Shown: in pieces, positions 1 through 8,905 of the stretch | How the letters are laid out: every line of letters begins with the position of its first letter | Numbering within the stretch: the stretch's first letter is position 1 | NCBI RefSeq assembly: GCF_900141745.1 | Contig: NZ_FSRM01000002.1 | Location: forward strand, 3,224,001-3,288,000 | DNA length: 64,000 nucleotides | DNA from: Paraburkholderia phenazinium | GTDB lineage: Bacteria; Pseudomonadota; Gammaproteobacteria; Burkholderiales; Burkholderiaceae | Reading direction: 5' to 3' | The notes under the pieces: generated by a model | Seen by the model: only the letters and a program-made list of their open reading frames with translations | The model's database searches: none | Told to the model about the DNA's origin: nothing | Program-made: the position numbers and the translations under genes

Positions 1-1358
1 AACGCCCCGCTGATCGCCGCCGTGCCGAACGCCGAGCCGATCTGCAACGTCGACGACGCCACGCCCGAGGCCAGACCGGCCTTCTCCGGCGCGACTTCCG
101 CGAGAACGATCCGCATGATCGACGGCAGCAGCAGGCCCTGCCCCACGCCGGCGCACACCAGCCCACAATAGAACAGCAGGTCCGGCGTAGCAGCTTGAGT
201 GGCCGACCAGCCGGTGACCGTAAAGCCGATCGCCATCATCGAAAACCCCAGTGTCAGCACATGACCGCCGATGCGCCGCACCACCGCCGGCGAGGTCAAC
301 GGCCCGATCACGAAACCGATCGCAAACGGCATGATGGCCACGCCGGAAGCGAGCGGCGTCCAGTGCAGACCCGTCTGCAGGAAAATGCCGTAGGTCAGAA
401 AGAACGCGCTGTTGCAATAGAACAGGAACGCGAGCACGAGACCGAGCGCAAATGCTGGATTGCGGAACAGTTGCAGATCGACGAGCGGGTGGCCGCCGCG
501 GCGCTCGAGGCTCCGCTCGGTGGCGATAAAGCGCGCAAACACGGGCACGCTCAACGCGAACATCACGAAGGTCCATGCGGGCCAGCCGGCTTCGCGGCCG
601 TGCGTCATCGGGTAGATGACGAGCAGTAGCAACAGCGAGAGCAGACCCACGCCCTTCAGATCCACGCCCGCGCGTACCGCCGGCTGACTCTCCGGCACGA
701 ACTTCCAGCTACCGATAAACGCCAGGATGCCGACCGGGATGTTGATCAGAAAAATGACCCGCCAGTCGAGGCCGAATGGACGGTAGGTAATCAGCGCGCC
801 GCCGCCCAGTTGGCCTACGATCGACGAAAGTCCGAACACGAAGCCATAGAAGCTCATGACACGCGTTTGCTGGGAAAGCGGCACCACCGCGCGGACGGTC
901 GCCAGCACCTGCGGCGCCATCACCGCAGCAGCCATGCCCTGGATGATCCGCGCGATCACCAGCACGTGGCCGTTCGGCGCCAGGCCGCACAGCGCTGACG
1001 CCACCACGAACCCAGCCATGCCGGTCATGAACATGCGGCGACGCCCGAACAGGTCGCCAAGCCTGCCGCCCGTGATCAGCAACACGGCGTATGAGGACGC
1101 GTAGGCGGAGACGATCAGTTGCAACTGCGCGTCGGTGGCGCCGAGCCCCGTGTGGATCGCCGGCAGCGCCAGATTGACAATGAAGTAGTCGAGCGGCGCG
1201 AGAAACGCGCCGACGAACAGCACGGCCAGCGCGAGGCCCTGACGCTCGAAGCGCGGCGCTTCGGCGGCGCTGATCGCACGGGCGGCATTGGATGCGGCGC
1301 TCGCGCTACCGGGAACCGCCAGGGTCACCGGTGCGGACTTCATGCATTCGCTATTCAT
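1..1358 (-). CDS. DHA2-family MFS drug transporter, C-terminus cut by window edge
   Basis: Inner-membrane proton antiporter of the 14-helix DHA2 (EmrB/QacA-like) class. The reading frame runs leftwards and is still open at position 1, so about 452 residues are visible and the C-terminus is missing. The first helix carries the family-typical stretch PLDYFIVNLALPAI, and motif A reads GGRLGDLFGRRR. Two in-frame ATGs are possible (1358 and 1343); the first lies 31 bp after the tetR stop. It follows the TetR gene on the same strand, so the two are probably co-transcribed and the pump is under TetR control. The substrate cannot be read from sequence. Confidence 0.85.
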   Translation of the reverse strand, partial: MNSECMKSAPVTLAVPGSASAASNAARAISAAEAPRFERQGLALAVLFVGAFLAPLDYFIVNLALPAIHTGLGATDAQLQLIVSAYASSYAVLLITGGRLGDLFGRRRMFMTGMAGFVVASALCGLAPNGHVLVIARIIQGMAAAVMAPQVLATVRAVVPLSQQTRVMSFYGFVFGLSSIVGQLGGGALITYRPFGLDWRVIFLINIPVGILAFIGSWKFVPESQPAVRAGVDLKGVGLLSLLLLLVIYPMTHGREAGWPAWTFVMFALSVPVFARFIATERSLERRGGHPLVDLQLFRNPAFALGLVLAFLFYCNSAFFLTYGIFLQTGLHWTPLASGVAIMPFAIGFVIGPLTSPAVVRRIGGHVLTLGFSMMAIGFTVTGWSATQAATPDLLFYCGLVCAGVGQGLLLPSIMRIVLAEVAPEKAGLASGVASSTLQIGSAFGTAAISGA

Positions 1359-1389
1359 GACCGTTTGTTCAAAAATTAGATAAAAAAAT

Positions 1390-2016
1390 TTACCCGAGCG
1401 CGCGCATCGCCACGTCGACGATGTCCGTCAACTGGTCCTCGTCATTCGCGACCCTGCCCAGCACGCGCAATCCCTGCATGATGCACAGCAGAAATTTGCT
1501 GACCGCTTTTTCGTCGAGCGTCGAACTGAAGGCGCCACTCGCCTGGCCGCGAATCACGGCACCCGCGAGCAGCGTCGCCATGCGGCGCTGGATCGAGCCG
1601 ATCCGTTCGCGCAGCGCGGTATCGTCCGCTTGCATTTCCAGCGCGGTGTTCGTAATCAGGCAACTGCGTTGCTGGGTAAGTGAGCACGACGTCTTCGCAT
1701 AATGCAGCAAGGCGTTGCGCAGCGACTCCTCGGGCGGCAGCGGCGCGTTCAGACGCTCCGCCAGGCGGGCAACCGAGCCATCCGCGTAGTGGTCGAGCGC
1801 CGCCAGCATGATGCCGTGCTTGTCGCCGAACACGCCGTACAGGCTACCGCGCAGCAGGCCGGTAGCCTTGCACAGATCGTCGATCGAGGTGGCGTGGTAA
1901 CCGTGGCGCCAGAACACATCGCTCGCGTGGGCCAGCACCGTAGACGTGTCGAACTCACGCGGGCGCCCTCGGGCGCTCGTGGTGCGGGGTTTGTTCGAGG
2001 TGGCAGGCTGGCTCAT
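1390..2016 (-). CDS. TetR/AcrR-family transcriptional regulator
   Basis: A 208-residue repressor. The N-terminal 20 residues are basic and flexible, followed by a TetR helix-turn-helix (about residues 22-68, with GYHATSIDDLCKATGLLRGSLY) and a variable ligand-binding C-terminal domain. It is the first gene of a two-gene unit with the DHA2 transporter that starts 31 bp downstream. An inverted repeat directly upstream of its start codon (2022-2040) would fit autoregulation. Such pairs usually respond to the compound the pump exports; the ligand here is unknown. Confidence 0.9.
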   Translation of the reverse strand: MSQPATSNKPRTTSARGRPREFDTSTVLAHASDVFWRHGYHATSIDDLCKATGLLRGSLYGVFGDKHGIMLAALDHYADGSVARLAERLNAPLPPEESLRNALLHYAKTSCSLTQQRSCLITNTALEMQADDTALRERIGSIQRRMATLLAGAVIRGQASGAFSSTLDEKAVSKFLLCIMQGLRVLGRVANDEDQLTDIVDVAMRALG

Positions 2017-2021
2017 GGGTT

Positions 2022-2040
2022 TGGATATTATGACTATCCA
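2022..2040. promoter_or_regulatory. Inverted repeat upstream of tetR, candidate operator
   Basis: TGGATA, 7-bp spacer, TATCCA. The repeat begins 6 bp before the tetR start codon, a position where a bound dimer would block transcription or initiation. The arms are only 6 bp, so the assignment as the TetR operator is inference from position and symmetry. Confidence 0.45.
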
Positions 2041-2197
2041 TTCAATAAATCAAGCGCGCTGGCAGTGAGGTCTTTGGGACGCCTGTGACGTCACGCCCCT
2101 CTTAAGAAAAATTCTTCGGCCTCGGTGGAATAGCCCCGGCCAAACGGTGTTAGCCCTCTCGACGCCGGCAAATGCGTCCACGCCCTCCCCCACGTGA

Positions 2198-2815
2198 ATG
2201 GCCAACAACCACGAGATCGCTTTGAGTCACACCACGATTCAACCCATCTGGGTCCGCATCACACACTGGATCAATGCGCTGGCAGTCGTCCTGATGGTGA
2301 TGAGCGGCTGGCAGGTCTATGACGCCTCGCCGATCTTTCCCGCCTTGCAGTTTCCGCCTGCCATCACACTAGGCGGCTGGCTCGGCGGCGCCCTGCTTTG
2401 GCACTTCGCGGTGATGTGGCTGCTGGTGGCGAATTTCCTCGTCTACGTGGGTCTCAATCTGGCGTCCGGACGCCTGCGCCGCAAACTGCTGCCGCTCACC
2501 TTCCGCTCGCTCGCCGCCGATATCGTCGCAGCCGTGCGCGGCCGTCTCACTCATGGCGATCTCTCGGTCTACAACTCGATCCAGAAGCTCGCCTACCTGG
2601 TAGTGATCGTCGATATCGCGCTGCTGGTGCTGTCAGGGCTGGCCGTGTGGAAGTCGGTGCAGTTCCCGCTCCTGCGAACGCTGATGGGCGGCTACGACAA
2701 CGCGCGCGTCGTGCATTTCGTCTGTATGAGCGTGCTGGTGGCCTTTTTCGCCGTGCACGTCGTGATGGTCGCGCTGGTGCCGCGCTCGCTGCTCCTGATG
2801 ATCCGGGGACGGTAG
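2198..2815 (+). CDS. Cytochrome b561-type membrane heme protein
   Basis: A 205-residue integral membrane protein with about four hydrophobic helices (roughly 25-42, 66-88, 131-151, 171-197). Four histidines lie in or next to them (H23, H69, H173, H187), the arrangement expected for two b-type hemes in the cytochrome b561 / Ni-Fe-hydrogenase cytochrome b family. The next gene, a molybdopterin oxidoreductase, starts 2 bp after its stop. The pair is therefore probably a membrane redox complex in which this subunit passes electrons between the quinone pool and the molybdoenzyme, analogous to but not the same as MsrQ/MsrP. The direction of electron flow is not known. Confidence 0.85.
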   Translation: MANNHEIALSHTTIQPIWVRITHWINALAVVLMVMSGWQVYDASPIFPALQFPPAITLGGWLGGALLWHFAVMWLLVANFLVYVGLNLASGRLRRKLLPLTFRSLAADIVAAVRGRLTHGDLSVYNSIQKLAYLVVIVDIALLVLSGLAVWKSVQFPLLRTLMGGYDNARVVHFVCMSVLVAFFAVHVVMVALVPRSLLLMIRGR

Positions 2816-2817
2816 AC

Positions 2818-3609
2818 ATGGCGATTCGCAAGCGCAACGCACAACCCGGCACGACGCTCGCCTCGCATGGCGACGCGATCCTGAAGGATGCCCACCGCGA
2901 ACTGAAGGACCCGGCGCGCCGCCTGCTCGGCAAGCGGATCCTCTCGCTCGGCGGCCTCGCCTTGCTGTCGGGCTGCGATCTGAGCACCGACAAATCGGTG
3001 AACACGATGCTGCGCAAGATCTCTTTCTTCAACGACGACGTGCAGGCGCTGCTGTTCGATCCGAACCACATGGCGCCGACTTATCCGGAATCGATGATCA
3101 CGCGGCCGTTCCCGTTCAACGCGTTCTACGACGTAGACGACGTACCGGAAGTCGACGCCGCCACCTACCGCCTTCAGGTGGGCGGCCTCGCGAACGGCAA
3201 GCGGGTCTGGACGCTCGATGAACTGCATGCGCTGCCGCAGACGGACCAGATCACGCGGCATATCTGTATTGAAGGGTGGAGCGCGATCGGCCACTGGGGC
3301 GGCGTGCGCTTTGCCGACTTCCTGAAGCGCTCCGGCGCGGATACGACGGCGCGCTTCGTGTCGCTGCATTGTGCCGACAACTACTGGACCAGCATCGATA
3401 TGCCGACAGCCCTGCATGCGCAGACGCTGCTCACGCTGACCTACGACGGCCAGGTGTTGCCGCCGAAATACGGCTTTCCGATGAAGCTGCGCATGCCGAC
3501 CAAGCTTGGCTACAAGAATCCGAAGCACATCGTCGCGATCACCGTGACGAATGAATATCCCGGCGGTTACTGGGAGAACCAGGGCTACAACTGGTTCGGC
3601 GGTTCCTGA
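2818..3609 (+). CDS. Sulfite-oxidase-fold molybdopterin oxidoreductase, probable lipoprotein
   Basis: A 263-residue protein with the oxidoreductase molybdopterin-binding domain (about residues 90-255). C150 in HICIEGWSAIGHWGG is the expected molybdenum-ligating cysteine. The N-terminus has a twin-arginine-like RR at 34-35 and a hydrophobic stretch ending in a lipobox-like LLSGC (C53), so it may be exported and lipid-anchored. The start is the ATG 2 bp after the cytochrome b stop; an open frame upstream in the same phase overlaps that gene and is ignored. It probably acts with the cytochrome b; the substrate is unknown. Confidence 0.88.
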   Translation: MAIRKRNAQPGTTLASHGDAILKDAHRELKDPARRLLGKRILSLGGLALLSGCDLSTDKSVNTMLRKISFFNDDVQALLFDPNHMAPTYPESMITRPFPFNAFYDVDDVPEVDAATYRLQVGGLANGKRVWTLDELHALPQTDQITRHICIEGWSAIGHWGGVRFADFLKRSGADTTARFVSLHCADNYWTSIDMPTALHAQTLLTLTYDGQVLPPKYGFPMKLRMPTKLGYKNPKHIVAITVTNEYPGGYWENQGYNWFGGS

Positions 3610-3659
3610 GCAGCATCCCTGTTTTTCAAGTCAACCCACACTCAATCTACGGAGATTCC

Positions 3660-4274
3660 ATGTCTATCCGCCTGAAACTTGGCGTTACGCTTGTCTCGCT
3701 CGCTTTCGCCGGTGTCGCGCTCGCGCAGACGCCCGCGGTCAAACCGTCGCGGATTCGCGGCGAAGTCGTCTCGCTGAATGGCGATGTCCTGCAGGTGCAT
3801 CGCCGCAGCGGCGATACGGTCTCCATCAATCTGGCGCCGACCGTCACCGTTTCCGCCGTCAAGGCAATGCAACTGGCCGATATCAAGCCCGGCTCGTTCA
3901 TCGGCACGGCTGCCACCACGGGTACCGACGGCAAGCTGACCGCCACCGAAGTGGTGGTGTTTCCGGAATCGGCTCGCGGCACCGGTGAAGGCCACTATGC
4001 GTGGGACCTCGGTCCTAACAGCTCGATGACGAACGCGAATGTCGACCAGGTGGCCGAAGGCACCAGCGGCCGCGATCTGAAGCTGTCGTACAAGGGGGGT
4101 AACAACGTGGTGACGGTACCGCCGAATGTGCCGGTCGTGACCTTCGTTCCGGCCACTCGCACCGACCTGACGGCCGGCAAGAAAGTGTTCGTGGTCGCGA
4201 CGCCTGCGGCGCAGGGTGCGTTCCTGGCGCAACGCGTGGTGGTTGAGAAGGACGGTGTGGCGCCGCCGATGTAA
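3660..4274 (+). CDS. Exported DUF5666-like protein of unknown function
   Basis: A 204-residue protein with a clear signal peptide (about residues 1-22, cleavage after ALA) and a beta-rich mature part with repeated short OB-like segments (IRGEVVSLNGDVLQVHRR, then a second similar region near 150-195). A Shine-Dalgarno GGAG lies just before the ATG. It sits 50 bp downstream of the molybdoenzyme and is probably in the same transcript. A periplasmic accessory role for the redox pair is inference from location only. Confidence 0.75.
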   Translation: MSIRLKLGVTLVSLAFAGVALAQTPAVKPSRIRGEVVSLNGDVLQVHRRSGDTVSINLAPTVTVSAVKAMQLADIKPGSFIGTAATTGTDGKLTATEVVVFPESARGTGEGHYAWDLGPNSSMTNANVDQVAEGTSGRDLKLSYKGGNNVVTVPPNVPVVTFVPATRTDLTAGKKVFVVATPAAQGAFLAQRVVVEKDGVAPPM

Positions 4275-4298
4275 CTCTGTCTGTCAACATGACAACTC

Positions 4299-4330
4299 GG
4301 GTGTGCGGCGCCAAAGGGCGCCGCACACCC
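4299..4330. terminator. Strong hairpin between convergent genes
   Basis: A 14-bp perfect stem (4299-4312 with 4317-4330) closes an AAAG tetraloop. It lies 25 bp after the DUF5666-like gene and 37 bp before the end of the opposing osmC-like gene, where a shared bidirectional terminator is expected. There is no clear T-run on either side. Confidence 0.65.
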
Positions 4331-4367
4331 GCTCTCAGACTCTCATTGCTACTTCACCGGTTCGCGC

Positions 4368-4793
4368 TCAGGTTTCGAGCGTCGCATCCATGGTGATGGT
4401 GGCCTTCAGTACTTTCGAGACTGGACATCCCGCCTTGGCGTCCGCCGTGGCTTTCTCAAACGCCGCCCGGTCGCCGCCGGGGATCTTCACCTTGACGTCA
4501 AGGTGAACCGCGGTGATGGCGAATCCGCCGTCGGCCTTGTCGAGCGTCAGGGTTGCCGTGGTGCCGATACGTTCCGGTTTGATATTCGCCTTGCCCAACT
4601 CAGCCGATAGCGCCATGGAGAAGCACCCGGCGTGTGCAGCCGCGATCAGCTCTTCCGGGTTGGTGCCGATGCCGTCTTCGAAACGTGTCGCAAACGAATA
4701 CTGGGTGTCCTTGAGAACCCCGCTGTCAGTAGAAATCGTGCCTTTCCCGTCCTGCAGGCCGCCTTGCCAGACCGCTGATGCCTTGCGCTTCAT
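4368..4793 (-). CDS. OsmC-family peroxiredoxin
   Basis: A 141-residue thiol peroxidase of the OsmC/Ohr superfamily. The two redox cysteines are present: C57 in AAHAGCFSM and C123 in AKAGCPVSK. It has the OsmC-type [15 protein letters not shown] signature rather than the Ohr pattern. It detoxifies organic hydroperoxides in the cytoplasm. It stands alone: the gene to the left converges on it and about 480 bp without a gene lie to the right. Confidence 0.92.
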   Translation of the reverse strand: MKRKASAVWQGGLQDGKGTISTDSGVLKDTQYSFATRFEDGIGTNPEELIAAAHAGCFSMALSAELGKANIKPERIGTTATLTLDKADGGFAITAVHLDVKVKIPGGDRAAFEKATADAKAGCPVSKVLKATITMDATLET

Positions 4794-5150
4794 CGTTCTC
4801 TCCTGTTGGTGCCCTGTCAGCGCTGCTGTGCTATCCCATCATGGCGCCTGCCGCAACGGTCACGCCCGGATTCTTGCGGGCTCGGCGCCGGTCGATGCAT
4901 GCCGCGCAGCGCGACAGACGCGGGCGTAGACCGGTCTTCATCATAGGCGCTTCTGGAGATCGGTGCGGTCAAGTGTTTGGCAGGGTCGCGCGAGGGCCGT
5001 CGCGATCAACATAGAGCCAGTGGCGGATCAAGGGCGAGTGCGCAAGCAGCTTCGGAGCCCCGGTTTGCATAGCGGCGGCGGCCCCGCACCCTGCCGTCGG
5101 ATGCCTAGGTGCAAATTCGACCAATCCAACCTTACCTCCGATCACTAACG
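4794..5150. other. Gene-free stretch ahead of the hipBA promoter
   Basis: About 360 bp separate the osmC start from the A/T-rich hipBA promoter. Short open frames exist but none shows a ribosome-binding site or recognisable protein. The only visible signal is the abrupt rise in A/T content from about 5110 onwards. Confidence 0.5.
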
Positions 5151-5283
5151 GTCACATATAGCCTTTAATCTATTTTATAGAGTCACATGTGACCTCTAAC
5201 GTACAATTTTTACGAGAACCCCGATTTCAATCTATAATCAGTCATATGGAACCGTTAAATTTACCTATCAAGTCACATATGAC
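5151..5283 (+). promoter_or_regulatory. hipBA promoter with four GTCAyATrT operator-like repeats
   Basis: Four related sites are visible: GTCACATAT (5151-5159), the perfect palindrome GTCACATGTGAC (5182-5193), GTCATATG (5241-5248) and GTCACATATGAC (5272-5283). A consensus -10 TATAAT lies at 5233-5238, with a -35-like TTTACG at 5209-5214 (18-bp spacer). The sites flank and overlap the promoter, as expected for autorepression by the HipB/HipA complex. The last two also contain the candidate ATG start codons of hipB. Confidence 0.6.
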
Positions 5284-5617
5284 TGCAAAAGCGGACGCAC
5301 TCCCTTTGCCGGTTCGTCGTGGATTGAAAAAACTCGGTGCGGACATCGCGTTGGCCCGTCGTCGTCGACGCATCTCCACGCAATCCATGGCGGAACGCCT
5401 GCAGGTTTCGCTAAAAACCTTGCAGCGGCTTGAAAAAGGCGACCCAACGGTCGCCGTGGGCACGGTCGCGACCGCAATGCTCATATTGAGCGAGTTGGAG
5501 CGCTTTACGAACCTTTTGGACACTGCCGGAGACGATGTTGGCCTAACCCTGATGGATCAAGACCTTCCCAAACGTATCCGCAGCAAGAAGACCACCTCAT
5601 CGTCAGGAGCCCTGTAA
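5279..5617 (+). CDS. hipB: HipB-like antitoxin, XRE-family DNA-binding protein
   Basis: A helix-turn-helix protein (about residues 20-75, with AERLQVSLKTLQRLEKGD), 112 residues from the ATG at 5279. The frame stays open upstream to a GTG at 5189 and an ATG at 5246. The GTG would lie upstream of the TATAAT at 5233-5238, so 5246 or 5279 is more likely; neither has a good Shine-Dalgarno. Its stop overlaps the hipA start (TAATG), typical of translational coupling. It should neutralise HipA and repress the operon. Confidence 0.82.
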   Translation: MTAKADALPLPVRRGLKKLGADIALARRRRRISTQSMAERLQVSLKTLQRLEKGDPTVAVGTVATAMLILSELERFTNLLDTAGDDVGLTLMDQDLPKRIRSKKTTSSSGAL

Positions 5618-6915
5618 TGGCTGTACCCGTTGAGCGCACAGTCAGCGTAGCGTTGGGGTCGTCGGCATTGCCCGTCGGCCAACTGACTTATGCAAAACTG
5701 GGATCCCGTGAAAGCTCGGCGTTCGTCTATGACACAAACTGGCTTCAAGACGACTCTCACTTCGCAATTTCTCCAGACCTTGTCCTGACCACCGAACGGC
5801 AGTTCCGCAAAGCTCCCACCAGAAACGACTCCGTCTTTCATTTTGCGATCGCGGACACCGAACCTGACGGCTGGGGCTGCCGGGTCATTGCGCGTGACCA
5901 CGCAAAGCGACGCAAGCGCGCGCAGGAACAGGGTAAGAACTTTAGTGGTGCGCTGACCGAGATGGACTACCTGCTTGGCGTCGATGACGAAAGCCGGATT
6001 GGAGCGATCCGCTTTGCGAACGACCAGGGGATATTTCAGCGCGCGATGGAGGACGGCGGCCACCGCGCTCCGCCGCTAATCGAACTAGGCCAGCTACTGG
6101 GCGCGTCACGTGCGGTCGAAAGCGGTACTGAGACTGAAGCTGACTTGCGTTATCTACGCGGGCGCGGAACGTCGCTCGGTGGAATGCGGCCCAAATGCAC
6201 GATAGTCGACGACGACGGGCATCTCGCCATTGGCAAGTTTCCAAGCGTTCAGGACGAGCGCGCGGTTACGCGCGCCGAAGTGCTTGCCCTGCGCCTCGCG
6301 CAAACGGCCGGTATCGACACGTCACACGCGCGCATCGTGCTATCCGACAACGTGCCGGTTGCGCTGATCCGTCGCTTTGACCGCCATAACGGCGGCCGGA
6401 TTCCGTACCTGTCGGCAGCATCGCTACTCCAGGCGTCGCGCGAAGAAGATCACTCGTACACCGAGATCGCAGAACGGATCCTGGTTGTCAGCGACGATCC
6501 GCGCAGAGATCTGACTGAGTTATGGCGCCGGATCGTGTTCAGCATGCTCATCACCAATGTGGACGATCACCTGCAAAATCATGGTTTCCTGCACGTAGGG
6601 CATGGGCAATGGCGTCTTGCCCCTGCGTTTGATCTCAATCCGATGCCAGACAAGGATCGCGAACTCAAGACATGGCTCACGGAAGAATCTGGACCGAGTG
6701 GTTCGATCGAAGAAGCCGTCGCGGCGGCCAGGCATTTCCATCTGACTGACGGCGCGGCTCTCGATCTACTCGGCAACATATATCTTGCAGTACGTTCATG
6801 GCGGGAGATGGCACTCTCGAAAGAAATCGGCATGACAGCTCGCGAAGCGGACGAATTCGAACCCGCTTTCGAACACGCCGAACTAGCGGCGGCCAGGAGA
6901 CTGCTAGAACGTTGA
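5617..6915 (+). CDS. hipA: HipA-like serine/threonine kinase toxin
   Basis: A 432-residue member of the HipA family, whose studied members phosphorylate tRNA synthetases and cause growth arrest. The glycine-rich nucleotide loop reads GTSLGGMRPK (184-193). The invariant lysine is probably K207 in AIGKF. The catalytic loop is NVDDHLQN (314-321) and the metal-binding Asp is D339 in AFDLNP. All key kinase residues look intact, so the toxin should be active. It is coupled to the antitoxin by a 1-bp stop/start overlap. The target is unknown. Confidence 0.9.
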   Translation: MAVPVERTVSVALGSSALPVGQLTYAKLGSRESSAFVYDTNWLQDDSHFAISPDLVLTTERQFRKAPTRNDSVFHFAIADTEPDGWGCRVIARDHAKRRKRAQEQGKNFSGALTEMDYLLGVDDESRIGAIRFANDQGIFQRAMEDGGHRAPPLIELGQLLGASRAVESGTETEADLRYLRGRGTSLGGMRPKCTIVDDDGHLAIGKFPSVQDERAVTRAEVLALRLAQTAGIDTSHARIVLSDNVPVALIRRFDRHNGGRIPYLSAASLLQASREEDHSYTEIAERILVVSDDPRRDLTELWRRIVFSMLITNVDDHLQNHGFLHVGHGQWRLAPAFDLNPMPDKDRELKTWLTEESGPSGSIEEAVAAARHFHLTDGAALDLLGNIYLAVRSWREMALSKEIGMTAREADEFEPAFEHAELAAARRLLER

Positions 6916-6939
6916 CCATTGCCTCGTTCCTGCTCGCGC

Positions 6940-7494
6940 TTACTCCGCAAACGGCAACGTCTCCTGCCCTTCGGCCCGCATCCCGAACACATTCAACGTC
7001 ATCGCTACAAGCGCGTAATACCCCAGCAAGCCGACCAGGTTGATCGTGACCTCATGCCCGAAGCGCTCCACGGTTGCCGCATAGGTCGCATCGGACACCC
7101 GCTTCGTGTCATACAGCTCATTGGCAAACGCGTAGATCAGCGCGTCTTCAGGATTGGCAAAAGACGGCCGCTGACCCAGGCGAATCGCCTCCGCCTCGGC
7201 CTCGGTAACGCCAGCCTGTAACGCAATCGGATAGTGTATGTACCACTCGGCCTGCGCTTGCCAGCGCGCGGCCGTCACCAGAATTGCCAACTCCGATAAA
7301 CGCAGCGGCAGGCCAGTCCGGTAGCGGCAAAACGCCCCCAGCCGTTGCGCCTGCTGCGCGAGTTCGGGACTGTGAATCCAGCCCAGAAACGGACCATTCA
7401 GATTCCCACGCGGACCGGACAATATCTCGTCGAGTACGGCCCTCTGCTCAGGCGTGGCATACGCGGCGTCGAAACGCGGCAAACGTTCAGTCAT
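6940..7494 (-). CDS. Carboxymuconolactone-decarboxylase / AhpD-like protein
   Basis: A 184-residue all-helical protein of the CMD superfamily. It has the EWYIHYPIALQAGV segment and the surrounding LSELAILVTAARW pattern of the group. The CxxC redox pair of true AhpD peroxidases is absent, so it is closer to the decarboxylase-like branch of unknown activity. It is the last gene of the minus-strand unit headed by the C45 hydrolase (36 bp after the aminotransferase stop), so it should act on the same substrate class. Confidence 0.85.
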   Translation of the reverse strand: MTERLPRFDAAYATPEQRAVLDEILSGPRGNLNGPFLGWIHSPELAQQAQRLGAFCRYRTGLPLRLSELAILVTAARWQAQAEWYIHYPIALQAGVTEAEAEAIRLGQRPSFANPEDALIYAFANELYDTKRVSDATYAATVERFGHEVTINLVGLLGYYALVAMTLNVFGMRAEGQETLPFAE

Positions 7495-7530
7495 GGAAAC
7501 TCTCGCAAGTAATGAAGCGGCGGTCCACTC

Positions 7531-8877
7531 TCAGCACACCGCGCGCACGCCGGTTGAATGAAGCGCGCCGTCAATCGCGTCGGTGAGACGGCTCACAATA
7601 TTGTCGATATCCTGCGCCGTGCAGATAAACGGCGGCGCCAGCAGCACATGATCGCCACTTTTGCCGTCCACTGTGCCACCCATCGGATACACCATCAGCC
7701 CGCGCGCGAAAGCCTCGCGCTTGATCGCTGCATGCAGTTTGAGCTTCGCGTCGAATGGTGTCTTGCTCGCCCGCTCCTGCACCAGTTCGACACCCACAAA
7801 CAACCCGCGCCCGCGCACATCGCCGATATGCGGATGCTGCGCGTAGTGCTCGCGAAGCTGTGCGCGCAACTGCTCGCCACGCGCCTGCACGTTCGATAGC
7901 AGATTGTCCTCGGCGATCACGCGCTGTACTTCGAGTGCAGCCGCGCAAGCCGTTGCGTGCCCGATATACGTATGACCGTGCTGGAAAAAGCCTGAGCCGC
8001 CGACGATCGTATCGTAGATGCGCTTGCTGACCAGCGTTGCGCCGATCGGCTGATAGCCAGCTCCCAGACCCTTCGCGATCGTCAGCAGATCCGGCGCTAC
8101 ACCGTCCTCTTCGCAGGCATAGAGATACCCGGTGCGCCCCATTCCCGACATGATCTCGTCGAGAATCAGCAGCACTCCATAGCGATCGCAAACAGCGCGA
8201 ATCTTGCGGAAATATTCACGCACTGGCGGCACTGCGCCTGTAGTAGCGCCGACCACCGTCTCCGCGACAAAAGCTGCCACCGTCTCGGCGCCCAGTTCGA
8301 GGATTCTCTGTTCCAGCTCATCCGCCAATCGCTGCGCAAAGGCCTCTTCGGTTTCGTCAGCGCGCTGCTCGCGATACGCATAGCACGGGCTGACGTGATG
8401 CGCTTCGATCAGAATCGGCAGAAACGGCTCGCGGCGCCATGCATTACCGCCAATCGCAAGCGCGCCCAGTGTATTGCCATGATAGCTCTGGCGGCGCGCA
8501 ATGAAATGACGCCGCTGCGGCTCGCCCTTCTCGACGAAGTACTGGCGTGCGAGCTTCAACGCCGCTTCGATCGCTTCCGAGCCGCCCGACACAAAATACA
8601 CATGATCCAGGCCGGACGGTGCGCTGGCCACGAGCCGGTCCGCGAGTTCTTCCGCCACCTGCGTCGTAAAGAACGACGTGTGCGCGTACGGCAATTGCTG
8701 GGACTGACGCCTGATGGCGTCGAACACGCGCTGGTTGCTATGACCGAGGCACGAAACGGCGGCCCCGCCGCACGCATCGATATATCGTTTGCCGGCGGCG
8801 TCGATAATCTCGATGCCATCGCCAGCTACGGCGACCGGCAACGCCTGCTTCGGTGCGCGGTGAAATACGGTGGACAT
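7531..8877 (-). CDS. Class III PLP-dependent aminotransferase
   Basis: A 448-residue fold-type I aminotransferase (omega-amino acid:pyruvate / diamine aminotransferase group). The PLP-binding region LILDEIMSGMGRTGY and the Schiff-base lysine in LTIAKGLGAGYQPIGA are intact, as is the glycine-rich VSGGSEAIEAALKLAR segment. The ATG at 8877 is chosen because an AAGGA Shine-Dalgarno precedes it and because longer starts would run into the upstream gene, which ends at 8906. It probably removes an amino group from the amine released by the C45 enzyme. Confidence 0.9.
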   Translation of the reverse strand: MSTVFHRAPKQALPVAVAGDGIEIIDAAGKRYIDACGGAAVSCLGHSNQRVFDAIRRQSQQLPYAHTSFFTTQVAEELADRLVASAPSGLDHVYFVSGGSEAIEAALKLARQYFVEKGEPQRRHFIARRQSYHGNTLGALAIGGNAWRREPFLPILIEAHHVSPCYAYREQRADETEEAFAQRLADELEQRILELGAETVAAFVAETVVGATTGAVPPVREYFRKIRAVCDRYGVLLILDEIMSGMGRTGYLYACEEDGVAPDLLTIAKGLGAGYQPIGATLVSKRIYDTIVGGSGFFQHGHTYIGHATACAAALEVQRVIAEDNLLSNVQARGEQLRAQLREHYAQHPHIGDVRGRGLFVGVELVQERASKTPFDAKLKLHAAIKREAFARGLMVYPMGGTVDGKSGDHVLLAPPFICTAQDIDNIVSRLTDAIDGALHSTGVRAVC

Positions 8878-8905
8878 GATAGGTATCCTTATCGCTTGAT
8901 CGCGG

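Noticed and set aside
2398..2817. An N-terminal extension of the molybdopterin oxidoreductase, in frame from 2398
   Set aside because: It overlaps the cytochrome b gene almost completely, and its sequence is arginine-rich without structure. The ATG at 2818 is directly coupled to the cytochrome b stop.
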